From Pseudomonas sp. Fl4BN1 (GTDB taxonomy: Bacteria > Pseudomonadota > Gammaproteobacteria > Pseudomonadales > Pseudomonadaceae): a DNA stretch of 64,000 bases. The notes under the pieces were generated by a model that saw only the letters and a program-made list of their open reading frames with translations, was not told the origin of the DNA and searched no databases. A program made the position numbers and the translations under genes. Below, piece after piece: positions 1-8,236 of this stretch. Position 1 is the stretch's first letter, and every line of letters starts with the position of its first letter. The DNA lies in NCBI RefSeq assembly GCF_009908285.1, contig NZ_JAAARM010000005.1, forward strand, positions 186,001 through 250,000, read 5' to 3'.

Positions 1-696
1 GGGAATGAGCTTTTCGTAATCATGCTCAAGTACATGAACCTCAAAGTAGGGCCGCAACAGCGTTTTTATCTCGTCGAAACTCACCGCTACCATGGGATGC
101 TCGTCATGCCAAACCTGGGTTTCATCAGCCATCGTTCTTTCGATACGCAACTTCAGCGATTGCTGTTCGCCAACACCCGGGTAGTTCCAAGCGGAGCTGA
201 AACTGAAAAGACCGTCATCGTGCAGGGCGGAATGAGAGACGAACGAATTGTTGTCGATCATGTTCTTGTCCACTGCGTTGAAGCAGAACACACCGTCGGC
301 TTCCAATGCGCGATGCACGCTCGCGATCAAGGCCTCAAGCCGTTCGATGCCAGCACTGTAATGAATGGAATACAAAAAGCAGGTAATCAGATCCTGCGGC
401 TCAGTCACTGTAAAACCACACATATCCTGCAGCGAGAACTGCGCTTCTGGGCAGCGCAGGGCAGCTCTATCGAGCATCGGCTGATTGATATCGAGCCCAG
501 CGCTCTGGTAACCGGCATCAATGAAATGACGGACATGCGGCCCAGTCCCGCAAGCCAGATCAAGGTGGCGCTTACCCCCATTACCAAATAGCTGCTGCAA
601 CCGCAGAACACACTGGCTTTGCGCCAGATAATCGATATCGGCGCACATGAGATCGTAATAACCCGAAAGGTCGGTATAGAGGGCGTTGTGGGGCAT
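1..696 (-). CDS. Class I SAM-dependent methyltransferase, 3' end beyond window
   Basis: An open frame runs from an ATG at 696 down to the window edge without a stop, so the C-terminus is missing. The N-terminal half carries a Rossmann methyltransferase signature: motif I HLDLACGTGPHVRHF near residue 46, followed by the acidic GLDINQPML that binds the SAM ribose. This is the usual Methyltransf_11/25 layout for small-molecule or protein methylation; the substrate cannot be told. A shorter plus-strand frame over the same bases (22-591) has no family resemblance and is a shadow. The gene is read away from the next gene, and the 235-bp gap between them holds one hairpin. Confidence 0.85.
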   Translation of the reverse strand, partial: MPHNALYTDLSGYYDLMCADIDYLAQSQCVLRLQQLFGNGGKRHLDLACGTGPHVRHFIDAGYQSAGLDINQPMLDRAALRCPEAQFSLQDMCGFTVTEPQDLITCFLYSIHYSAGIERLEALIASVHRALEADGVFCFNAVDKNMIDNNSFVSHSALHDDGLFSFSSAWNYPGVGEQQSLKLRIERTMADETQVWHDEHPMVAVSFDEIKTLLRPYFEVHVLEHDYEKLIP

Positions 697-872
697 GGGG
701 ACCTGAAGGTTTATTCGGAGTATGGAGGGGGCACATCATATCCCAACCGAATCACAGGACGAGCAGGCGACTCATAGCCGTACTGTTCATCTCGTCTGCG
801 AAGCAGATAAAATTCTTGGTGCTTGCATGGGCCACACGGCCAACCTCGTGAGACTGAAAAGACAAAGTTCGT

Positions 873-890
873 GCAGGCCTCAAGGCCTGC
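873..890. repeat. Perfect 18-bp palindromic hairpin
   Basis: GCAGGCCT-CA-AGGCCTGC is an 8-bp perfect inverted repeat with a 2-bp centre, 42 bp before the start of the 932 gene. No T-run follows on either strand, so it is not a good intrinsic terminator. It could be an mRNA leader hairpin or a REP relic. Confidence 0.5.
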
Positions 891-931
891 CGCTATAAAG
901 AGCCCTCCCCTGCTTAAGGATCCAAGCGCGC

Positions 932-1912
932 ATGAAATTCGATACCGCCTACTGCATCAGCCTCGACGACAAGCTGTCGATCTATGACGTGCGGGATCTG
1001 AATTTCGATGAAACCATGGCCTTCGATTCGGCCAAGGAAAGCTTTCAGTGCCCCCACGATGAGTGCCGCGCAGCGTTCGATGCCGCCAATGAGTTGGGCA
1101 CTTTCAATGCCAAGAACGTCAATTACATCCGCACCCCGCACTTCAAGAACCTGCCCGCCACGCTTCATATAGAAGGCTGTCCTTACGGTGTCAGCAAAGG
1201 TACCGGCAGCATGGAGGGGGTAGCGGCCGAAGATGATCGAGAGGAACACTTTCCTTGCGAATTGCTGCTGGCCCGCCGCGTCTACGTACGCCAACCGACC
1301 AGCCCGACAGCCACGGTGGATACGCCGCGAGACAATCCGCAAGCCACCACGAGCAACGCTCGCACACAGCACACCGGGCGCGACAGCACTCCGGACAAGA
1401 CCAGTGTCTTCGCCCATCCAGTGGAATGCTTTGTGTCGAACATCGACGACAAGGAGCTACTCAAGCGCATGCCGCTGAAGATCGGCGAGCACAGCGCGTC
1501 CTATGCCTCGTTCTTCAAGAAGATCGAGTACCTGCAGGACAACAAGGGACTGATCTACTGGGGCAAGATCAAGCAGATCAAGGATTACACCCAGAGTTTT
1601 CGCATCGACTTCGAACAGAAGGTCTGGTTCAAGGAAGACGGCGAGAGCAAGAAGAAGCCTTATTCGGTCAACGTCTACCTGAGCAAGAAACTGGTGGAGA
1701 ACTACCGCAAGCGCAGCGCTTTCCTCGAGGAGATCAAGCACGCCATCGACAGCGACAAAGAGCTGTATTGCTTCTTCTATGGCGTCACCCCGGAGTTAAA
1801 GCAGGTGCCGAGCAAGAAAAACCCCGAAGCGAGCTTCGGAGTGTTCAGCGCCAATCTCGAAAACCTGGATCACTTCATTATCCGTGAGGCACCGGGGTTG
1901 GAGACGCAGTAG
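932..1912 (+). CDS. Hypothetical protein with N-terminal zinc-ribbon-like motif
   Basis: A 326-aa protein I cannot assign to a named family. Its N-terminal 90 residues contain FQCPHDECRAAF (two Cys), then TPHF, a later His and HIEGCPYG. This Cys/His spacing recalls the zinc-binding ribbon at the front of CoiA-like and some phage or plasmid proteins. Residues about 120-155 are a Thr/Ser/Pro-rich, probably disordered linker, and the C-terminal 170 residues are a charged alpha/beta region rich in Lys and aromatic residues. There is no signal peptide or membrane segment. The ATG at 932 follows AAGGA at a plausible distance. It stands alone between a methyltransferase and a TauE exporter, which fits an accessory gene; function is unknown. 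Confidence 0.75.
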   Translation: MKFDTAYCISLDDKLSIYDVRDLNFDETMAFDSAKESFQCPHDECRAAFDAANELGTFNAKNVNYIRTPHFKNLPATLHIEGCPYGVSKGTGSMEGVAAEDDREEHFPCELLLARRVYVRQPTSPTATVDTPRDNPQATTSNARTQHTGRDSTPDKTSVFAHPVECFVSNIDDKELLKRMPLKIGEHSASYASFFKKIEYLQDNKGLIYWGKIKQIKDYTQSFRIDFEQKVWFKEDGESKKKPYSVNVYLSKKLVENYRKRSAFLEEIKHAIDSDKELYCFFYGVTPELKQVPSKKNPEASFGVFSANLENLDHFIIREAPGLETQ

Positions 1913-2001
1913 CCCCAGGCTGTACTCCCTGTTGAACTGAGCGCAAGGCGATGATGAGCCTCAGGCCCAGAGCAATCGAGCCACCAAGCGTGAGGCTGCT
2001 A

Positions 2002-2817
2002 TCACTGCAAGCACATGCAGAACAGCACCAGCAACAACAGGCCTACGTACACCCGGGCATGCACGCGGTCGGGGATCCGGCCGATCCAGGGTGCGGCCAG
2101 ACGAATACCCAGCAGCGAGCCAAGGGTCAACACCAGAAACGCCAGCAGGTCGACATAACCGACAAACCAGGGGCCAAGGTCAAACCGACTGAAACCTGCC
2201 AAGGCCATATAGGTAGTGGTGCCTGCCAATGCCACAGGCACGCTCAGGGGATTGGCCATGGAAGTGGCCTGGGTCATGCTCAGACCGCACCGACGCAATA
2301 AAGGGACAGTCATTACGCTGCCGCCTACACCGAGAAAGGTGGCGATGATGCCTATTCCTACACCGCCGAAGAGGGTTTCGCCGGCTCCCAGGCGACGCAA
2401 CTGCTGTCGTTTCGATTGCTCAAGAAACCCGCGACGCAGCAGGCAATCGGCGACGGTGACTCCCAGGTAGACAATAAAGGCATAGCGAATCAGCTCGCCG
2501 CTGACCCACATGGCCCCGGCCGCGCCGAACATTGCCCCCAAACCGATGTAGCCCCCCAGGGGCCACAGGTAATGACGGATGAGATTGCCGGCGCGCTGAT
2601 GCCGACGGCTGGCAACCAGGGCATTGACGATCATCACGCAGGTCGAGGTGGCCACCGCGATATGCATCGCCGACTGCCCTGCTACGGAGTCGGCGCCCTG
2701 GCTGCCCAACAACATCCAGTACAGCAGGGGCACCACCACAAACCCGCCGCCAAAGCCGAACAGCACGGCGCTGATGCCGGTCAAGCAACCAAAGAGTGCC
2801 AGCAGTAGGTAGAACAT
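2002..2817 (-). CDS. TauE/SafE family membrane transporter
   Basis: A 271-aa polytopic inner-membrane protein with about eight hydrophobic segments and the two-fold repeat of the TauE/SafE (formerly DUF81) family. Glycine-rich FGFGGGFVVVPLL near the N-terminus and FLGVGGSVMTVPLL in the second half are the repeat signatures. Family members are linked to export of sulfite, sulfoacetate or other organic anions; the substrate here is unknown. I start it at the ATG at 2817 (MFYLLLALFG), which begins directly with TM1; an upstream start would add a polar extension. It is divergent from the AraC regulator at 2932, which is the likely controller. Confidence 0.88.
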   Translation of the reverse strand: MFYLLLALFGCLTGISAVLFGFGGGFVVVPLLYWMLLGSQGADSVAGQSAMHIAVATSTCVMIVNALVASRRHQRAGNLIRHYLWPLGGYIGLGAMFGAAGAMWVSGELIRYAFIVYLGVTVADCLLRRGFLEQSKRQQLRRLGAGETLFGGVGIGIIATFLGVGGSVMTVPLLRRCGLSMTQATSMANPLSVPVALAGTTTYMALAGFSRFDLGPWFVGYVDLLAFLVLTLGSLLGIRLAAPWIGRIPDRVHARVYVGLLLLVLFCMCLQ

Positions 2818-2931
2818 CGAGCAGCGTCCGTCAGAGGAAGAAGCTCTGGACAATAGAACGCTGCGACTTGGCCGGCTTCAGCAAGTCAGCCAATAATGTT
2901 TGCGTTTACGCCAAGCACGGAGTGGGTCGGC

Positions 2932-3723
2932 ATGCGCAACATCTCCATCGAGCAACTGGATCAAACGCCACGCCCGGTGCTGTCCATCGGCACAGACTAT
3001 GCCGATGGACAACGCCTGCCGCGCCACCGCCACCGACGCGCGCAACTGTTGTATGGCGCCACCGGGGTCATGCAAGTGAGTACCGACCAGGGTAATTGGG
3101 TCGTACCGCCCCAACGTGCAGTGTGGATTCCACCGGGGGTGGAGCATGAGGTACTGATGCTAGGGGTCAGCACCCGCAGCCTGTACATCGAACCTGCCGC
3201 CGCGCCTCTGGATAACAGCAGCTGCCAGGTCATCAATATTTCGCCGCTGTTGCGCCAACTGCTCCTGGAGTCGGTGGAGATGCCCCTGGAGTACGATCCA
3301 GACGGACGTGATGGGCTGTTGGTCAACCTTATGCTGTACGAAGTGCAGCGCTGCCCCGCATTGCCGCTGCACATTCCCTTGCCGGCTGATGGCCGCTTGT
3401 TGGCGCTGTGCCAGGCCTTCCTCGCACAGCCCGATATCCACCAACCCCCCACGCACTGGGCAGGCCAGTTGCATGTCAGCCTGCGGACCTTCAATCGCTG
3501 GTTCCGCCAACAGACCGGCATGAGCTTCGTGCAATGGCGCCAACAGGCCTGCGTAATCCAGGCCCTGGCACGGCTGGCAGCGGCAGAGCCAGTGACACGC
3601 ATAGCCCTGGAGCTGGGCTATGACAGCCCCGGCGCGTTCTCCACCATGTTCCGCCGGGTGCTGGGGCAATCTCCCACCAGCTACCTGAACCCAGGGCAAC
3701 TGGCCCCGGGAAAAACCTTGTGA
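2932..3723 (+). CDS. AraC-family regulator with N-terminal cupin (NimR-like)
   Basis: A 263-aa regulator. The N-terminal 100 residues form a cupin effector domain (RHRHRRAQLLYGATGVM, then VVPPQRAVWIPPGVEH), and the C-terminus has the double HTH of AraC proteins, including SLRTFNRWFRQQTGMSF and a second helix pair ending ALELGYDSPGAFSTMFRRV. This arrangement matches NimR/YdfF-like regulators, which usually control a divergent exporter gene. Here the divergent neighbour is the TauE/SafE transporter 115 bp away. The ATG at 2932 is preferred over an in-frame start 36 bp upstream because family members begin close to the cupin. Confidence 0.88.
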   Translation: MRNISIEQLDQTPRPVLSIGTDYADGQRLPRHRHRRAQLLYGATGVMQVSTDQGNWVVPPQRAVWIPPGVEHEVLMLGVSTRSLYIEPAAAPLDNSSCQVINISPLLRQLLLESVEMPLEYDPDGRDGLLVNLMLYEVQRCPALPLHIPLPADGRLLALCQAFLAQPDIHQPPTHWAGQLHVSLRTFNRWFRQQTGMSFVQWRQQACVIQALARLAAAEPVTRIALELGYDSPGAFSTMFRRVLGQSPTSYLNPGQLAPGKTL

Positions 3724-3774
3724 CCAAAGGCTCGCGCAGTGGCGAAAATTGGATTTGATCCGGGAACAAAACAA

Positions 3775-3790
3775 CTGTACAAATAACCAG
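3775..3790. promoter_or_regulatory. LexA-box-like site before the small HTH gene
   Basis: CTGTACAAATAACCAG resembles the gamma-proteobacterial SOS box CTGT-N8-ACAG with one mismatch in the right half, and it sits against a TATAAA hexamer at 3791-3796. It also contains the inverted ACTG/CAGT. One mismatch in an AT-rich promoter could be chance. Confidence 0.25.
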
Positions 3791-3829
3791 TATAAAGCCA
3801 ACGTACTGCCTAATCTCCCGGAGAAAACC

Positions 3830-4147
3830 ATGGCCTCTCTAGCGATGAAAATCACCCTGGAACGTATCGCCCTCTATCAATTCACCCCGCAACACTGTGC
3901 CCAAGCCCGGGACATGCTGGATTGGGACATGGACCAACTGTCCAGCGAGTCCGCAGTCTCGGTGCAAGCCATCCAGCGCTTCGAGGCCGGTTACGAGGTG
4001 CGTGACGTAACCCGCCTGGCTCTGGCGTTCTGTCTTGAAGCCCAGGGCCTAGTGTTCTTCCCGGGCTTTACTCCCGGCCGCGGCATGAACATCAAGGGTG
4101 CCACCCCCAACCCCATGGAGCGCCCTGACTACGCCATGCTCGAATGA
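3830..4147 (+). CDS. Small XRE-like helix-turn-helix protein
   Basis: A 105-aa soluble protein. Residues about 22-60 read ARDMLDWDMDQLSSESAV followed by SVQAIQRFEAG, the pattern of an XRE/Cro HTH in which the recognition helix ends in RFE. The remainder (FCLEAQGLVFFPGFTPGRG) resembles the short tail of stand-alone XRE regulators in Pseudomonas. The ATG at 3830 has a GGAGA ribosome site six bases upstream; longer in-frame starts would run through the promoter. Its 3' end overlaps the convergent kinase-like gene by 19 bp. Targets are unknown. Confidence 0.75.
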   Translation: MASLAMKITLERIALYQFTPQHCAQARDMLDWDMDQLSSESAVSVQAIQRFEAGYEVRDVTRLALAFCLEAQGLVFFPGFTPGRGMNIKGATPNPMERPDYAMLE

Positions 4148-4686
4148 GCCAGTGCCTTGAACAGTTGATCACGCAAGGCCGGCGCTGACAGGTGGGTCGA
4201 GTCCAGGCGCATGACTGGACAGGCCAGGTTTTGGATCCAGGTTTCATGACGACGCAGACTGCGGGTTCCGTGGCCACCGTCGTCGTAACCTGCAGCCCAG
4301 GCAAGGAAGGTTTCGGTCGCGGCGTAGCGCTCGCCACCTTCGAAGATCTGCTCGCCGTAACGCAGGAACTCCCGCGCACGCAATCGTTGCAGGCGGACCT
4401 CAGGGTCCAGTTGCACCAGCACCGCCAGGGTGAAACTGGGAATCAGCACATCCCCCCAACCACAGAGCGAGCCGGACAGGACCCAGTCCGGCTCCGCCAG
4501 TACCTGGGCTTGCAGCTTATGGATCCGCTCCTCACGAGGGCGCCGGCAACTGAAGGGCTTGGCACTGGGTTGCCAGTAGAAATCATCGGAGTCGAAGTGC
4601 TTGCAGCGCAGATGCTCGGCCAGCTCCCGCCCCAGAGTCGTGGTCCCGGAGCCGGACGCGCCGAAAATGTGGATTCTGTTGGCCAT
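4129..4686 (-). CDS. P-loop NTPase, adenylate-kinase-like
   Basis: A 185-aa cytosolic protein starting with a Walker A loop, HIFGASGSGTTTLGREL, and continuing with the CKHFDSDDFYW segment typical of FlaR/topology-modulation-type and shikimate/adenylate kinase-like proteins. Arg-rich RLQRLRAREFLRYG in the middle would form the lid. The fold indicates ATP-dependent phosphotransfer on a small molecule, but no member of this subgroup suggests a firm substrate. It is convergent with the HTH gene and 84 bp downstream of the MBL gene on the same strand, so co-transcription with it is possible. Confidence 0.78.
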   Translation of the reverse strand: MANRIHIFGASGSGTTTLGRELAEHLRCKHFDSDDFYWQPSAKPFSCRRPREERIHKLQAQVLAEPDWVLSGSLCGWGDVLIPSFTLAVLVQLDPEVRLQRLRAREFLRYGEQIFEGGERYAATETFLAWAAGYDDGGHGTRSLRRHETWIQNLACPVMRLDSTHLSAPALRDQLFKALAHSSMA

Positions 4687-4770
4687 GACGCCACTCCTTT
4701 GCGGCGGACATCCAGCAGGCTACTACAGCCTCGCCTGTCTTCGCCCTGCCACATCGGCGCCAGGCCTGGA

Positions 4771-5829
4771 TCAAGCAGACTCGACGCTCGCCTGCTCCTG
4801 GGCACCTTCCACCTCGAGCCACCAGGCTCCTCCCCGCTGGGGTTGTGCCAGGCTGAAGGCTTCGCCCATCAGCGGCGTGGTAATGCTGATGCTGCGCTCC
4901 CAAGCCAAGGCCAGGATGCGGTCGAAGGGTTCGTGCCAGGCGTGCATGGCCAGATCGAAGGTGCCGTTGTGAATCGGCAGCAGCCAACGGCCCTGCAGAT
5001 CGATGTGAGCTTGCAGGGTTTGCTCCGGTTGCATGTGTACGTGTGGCCATTCGACGTTGTAGGCCCCGGTTTCCATCAGTGTCAGGTCAAACGGACCGTA
5101 TTGCTGGCCAATGCGTTTGAAGCCGTCGAAGTAACCGGTGTCGCCACTGAAGAAAATCCGCGTCGGTCCGTCGATCATCACCCAGGATGCCCATAAGGTG
5201 TGATTGCCATCGAACAGGCCGCGTCCGGAGAAATGTTGCGACGGCGTGGCAACAAATCGGATGCCGTCGACCTCACAGCCCTGCCACCAGTCCAACTGTC
5301 GGACCTTGGCTGCCGGCACGCCCCATTTGATCAAGGTATCTCCAACCCCCAGCGGGGTCAGAAAGTGCCGGGTCTTGTTCGCCAGGGTCAGCACCGTCTG
5401 GTGGTCCAGGTGATCGTAATGATCGTGGGAAAGAATCACCGCCTCTATCTCCGGCAGCGCATCCAGGCTGATGGGCGGCTGGTGGAAGCGCTTCGGACCG
5501 GCCCACTGCACCGGTGAGGCACGTTCGGCAAACACCGGGTCGGTGATCCAGAACTTGTCGCGCATTTTCAGCAACACCGTGGAGTGCCCAAGGCGAAAGA
5601 CACTGTGATTAGGCGCCGCCTGCAGTTGCTCGCGGGTCAATGGCTGCACCGGTATGACTCCGGCCGGACGGGTATTGCTGGGTTTGTGGAACAGCATGTT
5701 CCAGAAAATCTGCAGGGTTTTACCGAAGCTGGCACGACGCACCGGCGCGTGATTACGAAAGGCACCCTGCTCCTGGCGCGAGGTTTCCTGACGGGGAGCA
5801 CGGGTGATGCTGGACGAGAGAGTGGCCAT
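4771..5829 (-). CDS. MBL-fold metallo-hydrolase, NAPE-PLD/UlaG-like
   Basis: A 352-aa metallo-beta-lactamase-fold protein. The HxHxDH-type site is SHDHYDHLDH at about residue 165, with further ligands in TPSQHFSGRG, FFSGDTGY and PIHNGTFDL. Order and spacing match the N-acyl-phosphatidylethanolamine phospholipase D branch. The N-terminal 40 residues are polar and basic with no clear signal. An ATG at 5829 is chosen; the longer frame from 5919 begins inside the promoter. It is divergent from a TetR gene with a perfect palindrome between them, so induction by the TetR ligand is likely. Natural substrate unknown (phospholipid or other ester). Confidence 0.85.
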   Translation of the reverse strand: MATLSSSITRAPRQETSRQEQGAFRNHAPVRRASFGKTLQIFWNMLFHKPSNTRPAGVIPVQPLTREQLQAAPNHSVFRLGHSTVLLKMRDKFWITDPVFAERASPVQWAGPKRFHQPPISLDALPEIEAVILSHDHYDHLDHQTVLTLANKTRHFLTPLGVGDTLIKWGVPAAKVRQLDWWQGCEVDGIRFVATPSQHFSGRGLFDGNHTLWASWVMIDGPTRIFFSGDTGYFDGFKRIGQQYGPFDLTLMETGAYNVEWPHVHMQPEQTLQAHIDLQGRWLLPIHNGTFDLAMHAWHEPFDRILALAWERSISITTPLMGEAFSLAQPQRGGAWWLEVEGAQEQASVESA

Positions 5830-5934
5830 GACTGAAATAACTCCATGGAACGCAACAAGGTTCCGAGGTTGCTCTGCGGGACGATCTACTGGCCAAGGCA
5901 CGCAAGCATCAGCCGCCAATCAGTGTTTTCAATA

Positions 5935-5958
5935 AAACTACACTACACAGTGTAGTTT
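5935..5958. promoter_or_regulatory. Operator-like perfect inverted repeat between MBL and TetR genes
   Basis: AAACTACACT-ACAC-AGTGTAGTTT has perfect 10-bp arms and a 4-bp centre. It lies midway between the MBL start at 5829 and the TetR start at 6032. Symmetric palindromes of this size in divergent TetR promoters are normally the repressor site; TACACT within it would also serve as a -10 element, so binding could block both promoters. Confidence 0.7.
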
Positions 5959-6031
5959 CTACATTGCAACAGAATTAAGACGAAGTAGACTGCCGAGTGT
6001 TTTCACCATCCACCCTCACCGAACCCAACTT

Positions 6032-6640
6032 ATGACAGCCCCGAAGCGCCTCACCGACCTCAAACGCCAGGCCATCATCCAGGCGGCGATCAACGAATTC
6101 CGCGCCAGCGGTTTCGAAGTCACCAGCATGGACAAGATTGCCGCGACGGCCGGGGTTTCCAAGCGCACGGTGTACAACCACTTCCCCAGCAAGGAAGAGC
6201 TGTTTGCTGAAATTCTGCATAAGCTCTGGGCCAGCATCAGCGCGCAATCGGAAATCGCCTACCGCAGCGACCTGCCCCTGCGCGGGCAGCTGGAGAAACT
6301 ACTGCGGGCCAAGCTACAGCTGCTGGCGGACGACAACTTCCTCGATCTGGCCCGCGTGGCCATCGCTGCGGCCATCCACTCACCGGAACGGGCGCAAAAC
6401 ATGGTGGCGCGCCTGGGCGAACGGGAAGAAGGCCTGACCCTGTGGATTCGCGCCGCCCTGGCCGACGGCCGCCTCAAGCCAGTGGACCCGGAATTCGCTG
6501 CTTTGCAAATGCACGGACTGCTCAAAAGCTTTGCCTTCTGGCCTCAGATCACTCTAGGCCAGCCTCCCCTCGCAGCGGATATGCAGACTCAGGTCATCGA
6601 GTCGGCTCTGGACATGTTCCTCGCCCATTACCAGGCCTGA
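6032..6640 (+). CDS. TetR/AcrR family regulator with AefR-like C-terminus
   Basis: A 202-aa repressor. Residues 10-56 hold the TetR HTH: AIIQAAINEFRASGFEVTSMDKIAATAGVS (read in two parts) then KRTVYNHFPSKEELF. The ligand domain continues with RGQLEKLLRAKLQLL and ends QVIESALDMFLAHYQA, resembling the TetR_C_7/AefR-like domain seen in several pseudomonads. The gene is divergent from the MBL hydrolase and most likely controls it and itself through the palindrome at 5935-5958. The ligand is unknown. Confidence 0.88.
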   Translation: MTAPKRLTDLKRQAIIQAAINEFRASGFEVTSMDKIAATAGVSKRTVYNHFPSKEELFAEILHKLWASISAQSEIAYRSDLPLRGQLEKLLRAKLQLLADDNFLDLARVAIAAAIHSPERAQNMVARLGEREEGLTLWIRAALADGRLKPVDPEFAALQMHGLLKSFAFWPQITLGQPPLAADMQTQVIESALDMFLAHYQA

Positions 6641-6766
6641 ATCTGGGTACATCCGGCCGGACCACGTTCCTGGCCACTGTGAAATGGCTTCGAAGGACAC
6701 TGATTATTCTCATTGGAATAAATGACAATATTCACCAGAGTGATCCGACAAGCGGCCATGCCGTAA

Positions 6767-6784
6767 AAACACCACCAGGTGTTT
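6767..6784 (+). repeat. Small inverted repeat in the cyclase leader
   Basis: AAACACC-ACCA-GGTGTTT has perfect 7-bp arms and a 4-base loop, 26 bp before the cyclase start at 6811. It could be an operator or a leader hairpin. Confidence 0.4.
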
Positions 6785-6810
6785 CAGTACAAAATCCAGT
6801 GCAGGAATTT

Positions 6811-7881
6811 ATGGAAAATCAACGCGGCAAAGGGCTTTCATTTGCCCGGCGCATTTATCGGCCAAGGATTATCGGCCTGGGAATTGGCGCCATCAGCGTC
6901 TTCGCCACCCTCTATCCCCTGGATCTGCCCAACTGGACATGGGCCTTGCTTGTGTTCAATGGCCTGGTCTGGCCTCATCTGGCCTATCAGCTTTCTACCC
7001 GTTCGGCCTTTCCCTACCAGGCGGAACGCCGCAACCTGCTGTATGACTCGCTGATGGGCGGATTCTGGACCGCCACCATGCAGTTCAACCCCCTGCCGGC
7101 GGTGACCATCCTGTCGATGATGGCCATGAACAACGTGGCCGCGGGCGGCTTGCGCCTGTTCATCCGTGGCAGTCTCAGCCAGTTTGCCGGAGTGCTGTTG
7201 TCCTGGGCGCTGTTCGGCGCCAGCTTCAATACCCAGATCACCGCGCTGCAGATCTATGCCTGCCTGCCGATGCTGACCCTCTACCCGCTGGCAGTGGGCA
7301 TAGTCTGCTACCGGCTGGCAATCAAACTGTCCGAGCACAAGCGTGCCCTGAGTGCCCTGAGCCGCACCGACAGCCTCACCGGCCTGCTCAATCACGGCTC
7401 CTGGAAAGACCTGCTGCACATCAAGTTCCACAAGTGCCAACAACGGCAGATGGAAGCCAGCATCGCGCTGATCGACATCGACCACTTCAAGACAATCAAT
7501 GACACCTACGGCCACATCATCGGCGATACGGTGCTGCGCCATTTGAGCAGCGAACTGCGGCGCAATCTGCGTCATGACGACCTCGCCGGGCGCTACGGTG
7601 GCGATGAGTTCTGCGTGATCCTGCCGCGCATGAGCCAGTCGCAGGCGCTTGATGTCATGGAACGCCTGCGCCAGATCTTCAGCCAGTACCGACACCCCCA
7701 AGTACCCGAGCTGAAGGTCAGCCTGAGCATCGGCCTGGCCGCTTTCAGCCCTGACTTCCAGGACCCTTCCAGCTGGCTCAATGCTGCGGACAAAGCCCTG
7801 TATCTGGCGAAGAACGGTGGGCGCAACCAGACCGCCAACAATGCTGGCAAGTCCCATTTCGAGCAGACACAAATGGCATAA
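6811..7881 (+). CDS. Diguanylate cyclase with MASE2 membrane domain (AdrA/DgcC-like)
   Basis: A 356-aa membrane enzyme predicted to make c-di-GMP from two GTP. The N-terminal 180 residues are the MASE2 sensor with several hydrophobic helices, and the C-terminal half is a GGDEF domain with an intact active site (GGDEF at residues 263-267) and an intact inhibitory I-site RHDD at 254-257. SLTGLLNH and ALIDIDHFKTIND are the other hallmarks. The ATG at 6811 has AGGA five bases upstream. The same architecture in AdrA/DgcC of enterics controls cellulose and biofilm formation. No phosphodiesterase or polysaccharide gene is adjacent. A PAS-PAS-MCP receptor lies downstream on the same strand but after a 355-bp gap. 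Confidence 0.93.
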   Translation: MENQRGKGLSFARRIYRPRIIGLGIGAISVFATLYPLDLPNWTWALLVFNGLVWPHLAYQLSTRSAFPYQAERRNLLYDSLMGGFWTATMQFNPLPAVTILSMMAMNNVAAGGLRLFIRGSLSQFAGVLLSWALFGASFNTQITALQIYACLPMLTLYPLAVGIVCYRLAIKLSEHKRALSALSRTDSLTGLLNHGSWKDLLHIKFHKCQQRQMEASIALIDIDHFKTINDTYGHIIGDTVLRHLSSELRRNLRHDDLAGRYGGDEFCVILPRMSQSQALDVMERLRQIFSQYRHPQVPELKVSLSIGLAAFSPDFQDPSSWLNAADKALYLAKNGGRNQTANNAGKSHFEQTQMA

Positions 7882-7891
7882 GCGCCCCATT

Positions 7892-7933
7892 AACTTGTAC
7901 AAAAAAGAAGCAAAAAATATTTTTGTACAAGTT
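7892..7933. repeat. 14-bp perfect inverted repeat made of two TTGTACAA palindromes
   Basis: AACTTGTACAAAAA at 7892-7905 is repeated in perfect inverse as TTTTTGTACAAGTT at 7920-7933. Each arm contains its own 8-bp palindrome TTGTACAA, with centres 28 bp apart. The stretch is strikingly A/T-rich for this genome and begins 10 bp after the cyclase stop. It could be a weak terminator hairpin or a double operator for the next gene. The remainder of the 355-bp gap (7934-8236) shows no ORF with family resemblance, no RNA gene I recognise and only generic promoter-like sequence. Confidence 0.6.
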
Positions 7934-8236
7934 TATTTGGATTTTTCAGCGCCTCCGCCATCATAATGCTGCCACTTTGCTGCGGCATAACAACCTCCTA
8001 TGGAGGATTGCTGCCATAGCCAATCCACCCAACCCAATCGATTCGCAGCCGTTAACTCACCTCTTGATACGGCCAGCGGCGCTCGCCCGAAGCGTCGCCC
8101 GTTGCATCGCTGCGAATTTGTCTGTCAGTCATGGAGCGCTGGCATTGAGCAGATAGTGCCGAACGCCAGGGAGCTTTCGGCATACCGGCGCACTCAATAG
8201 GGATCGACGCAACGTTTCTCCCATAGAGCAGCCAAC

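Noticed and set aside
22..591. 189-aa plus-strand ORF at the left edge
   Set aside because: It is the shadow of a minus-strand methyltransferase whose open frame reaches the window edge and shows the SAM-binding motifs.
6838..7902. 354-aa minus-strand ORF over the cyclase
   Set aside because: Typical antisense shadow in GC-rich DNA; the plus strand encodes an intact MASE2-GGDEF protein.
7892..7933. Resemblance to lambda/Gateway attB cores (TTTGTACAAAAAAG)
   Set aside because: The match is limited to about a dozen bases within a perfect genomic inverted repeat; no integrase, vector or prophage sequence is nearby. Coincidence or operator is more likely.
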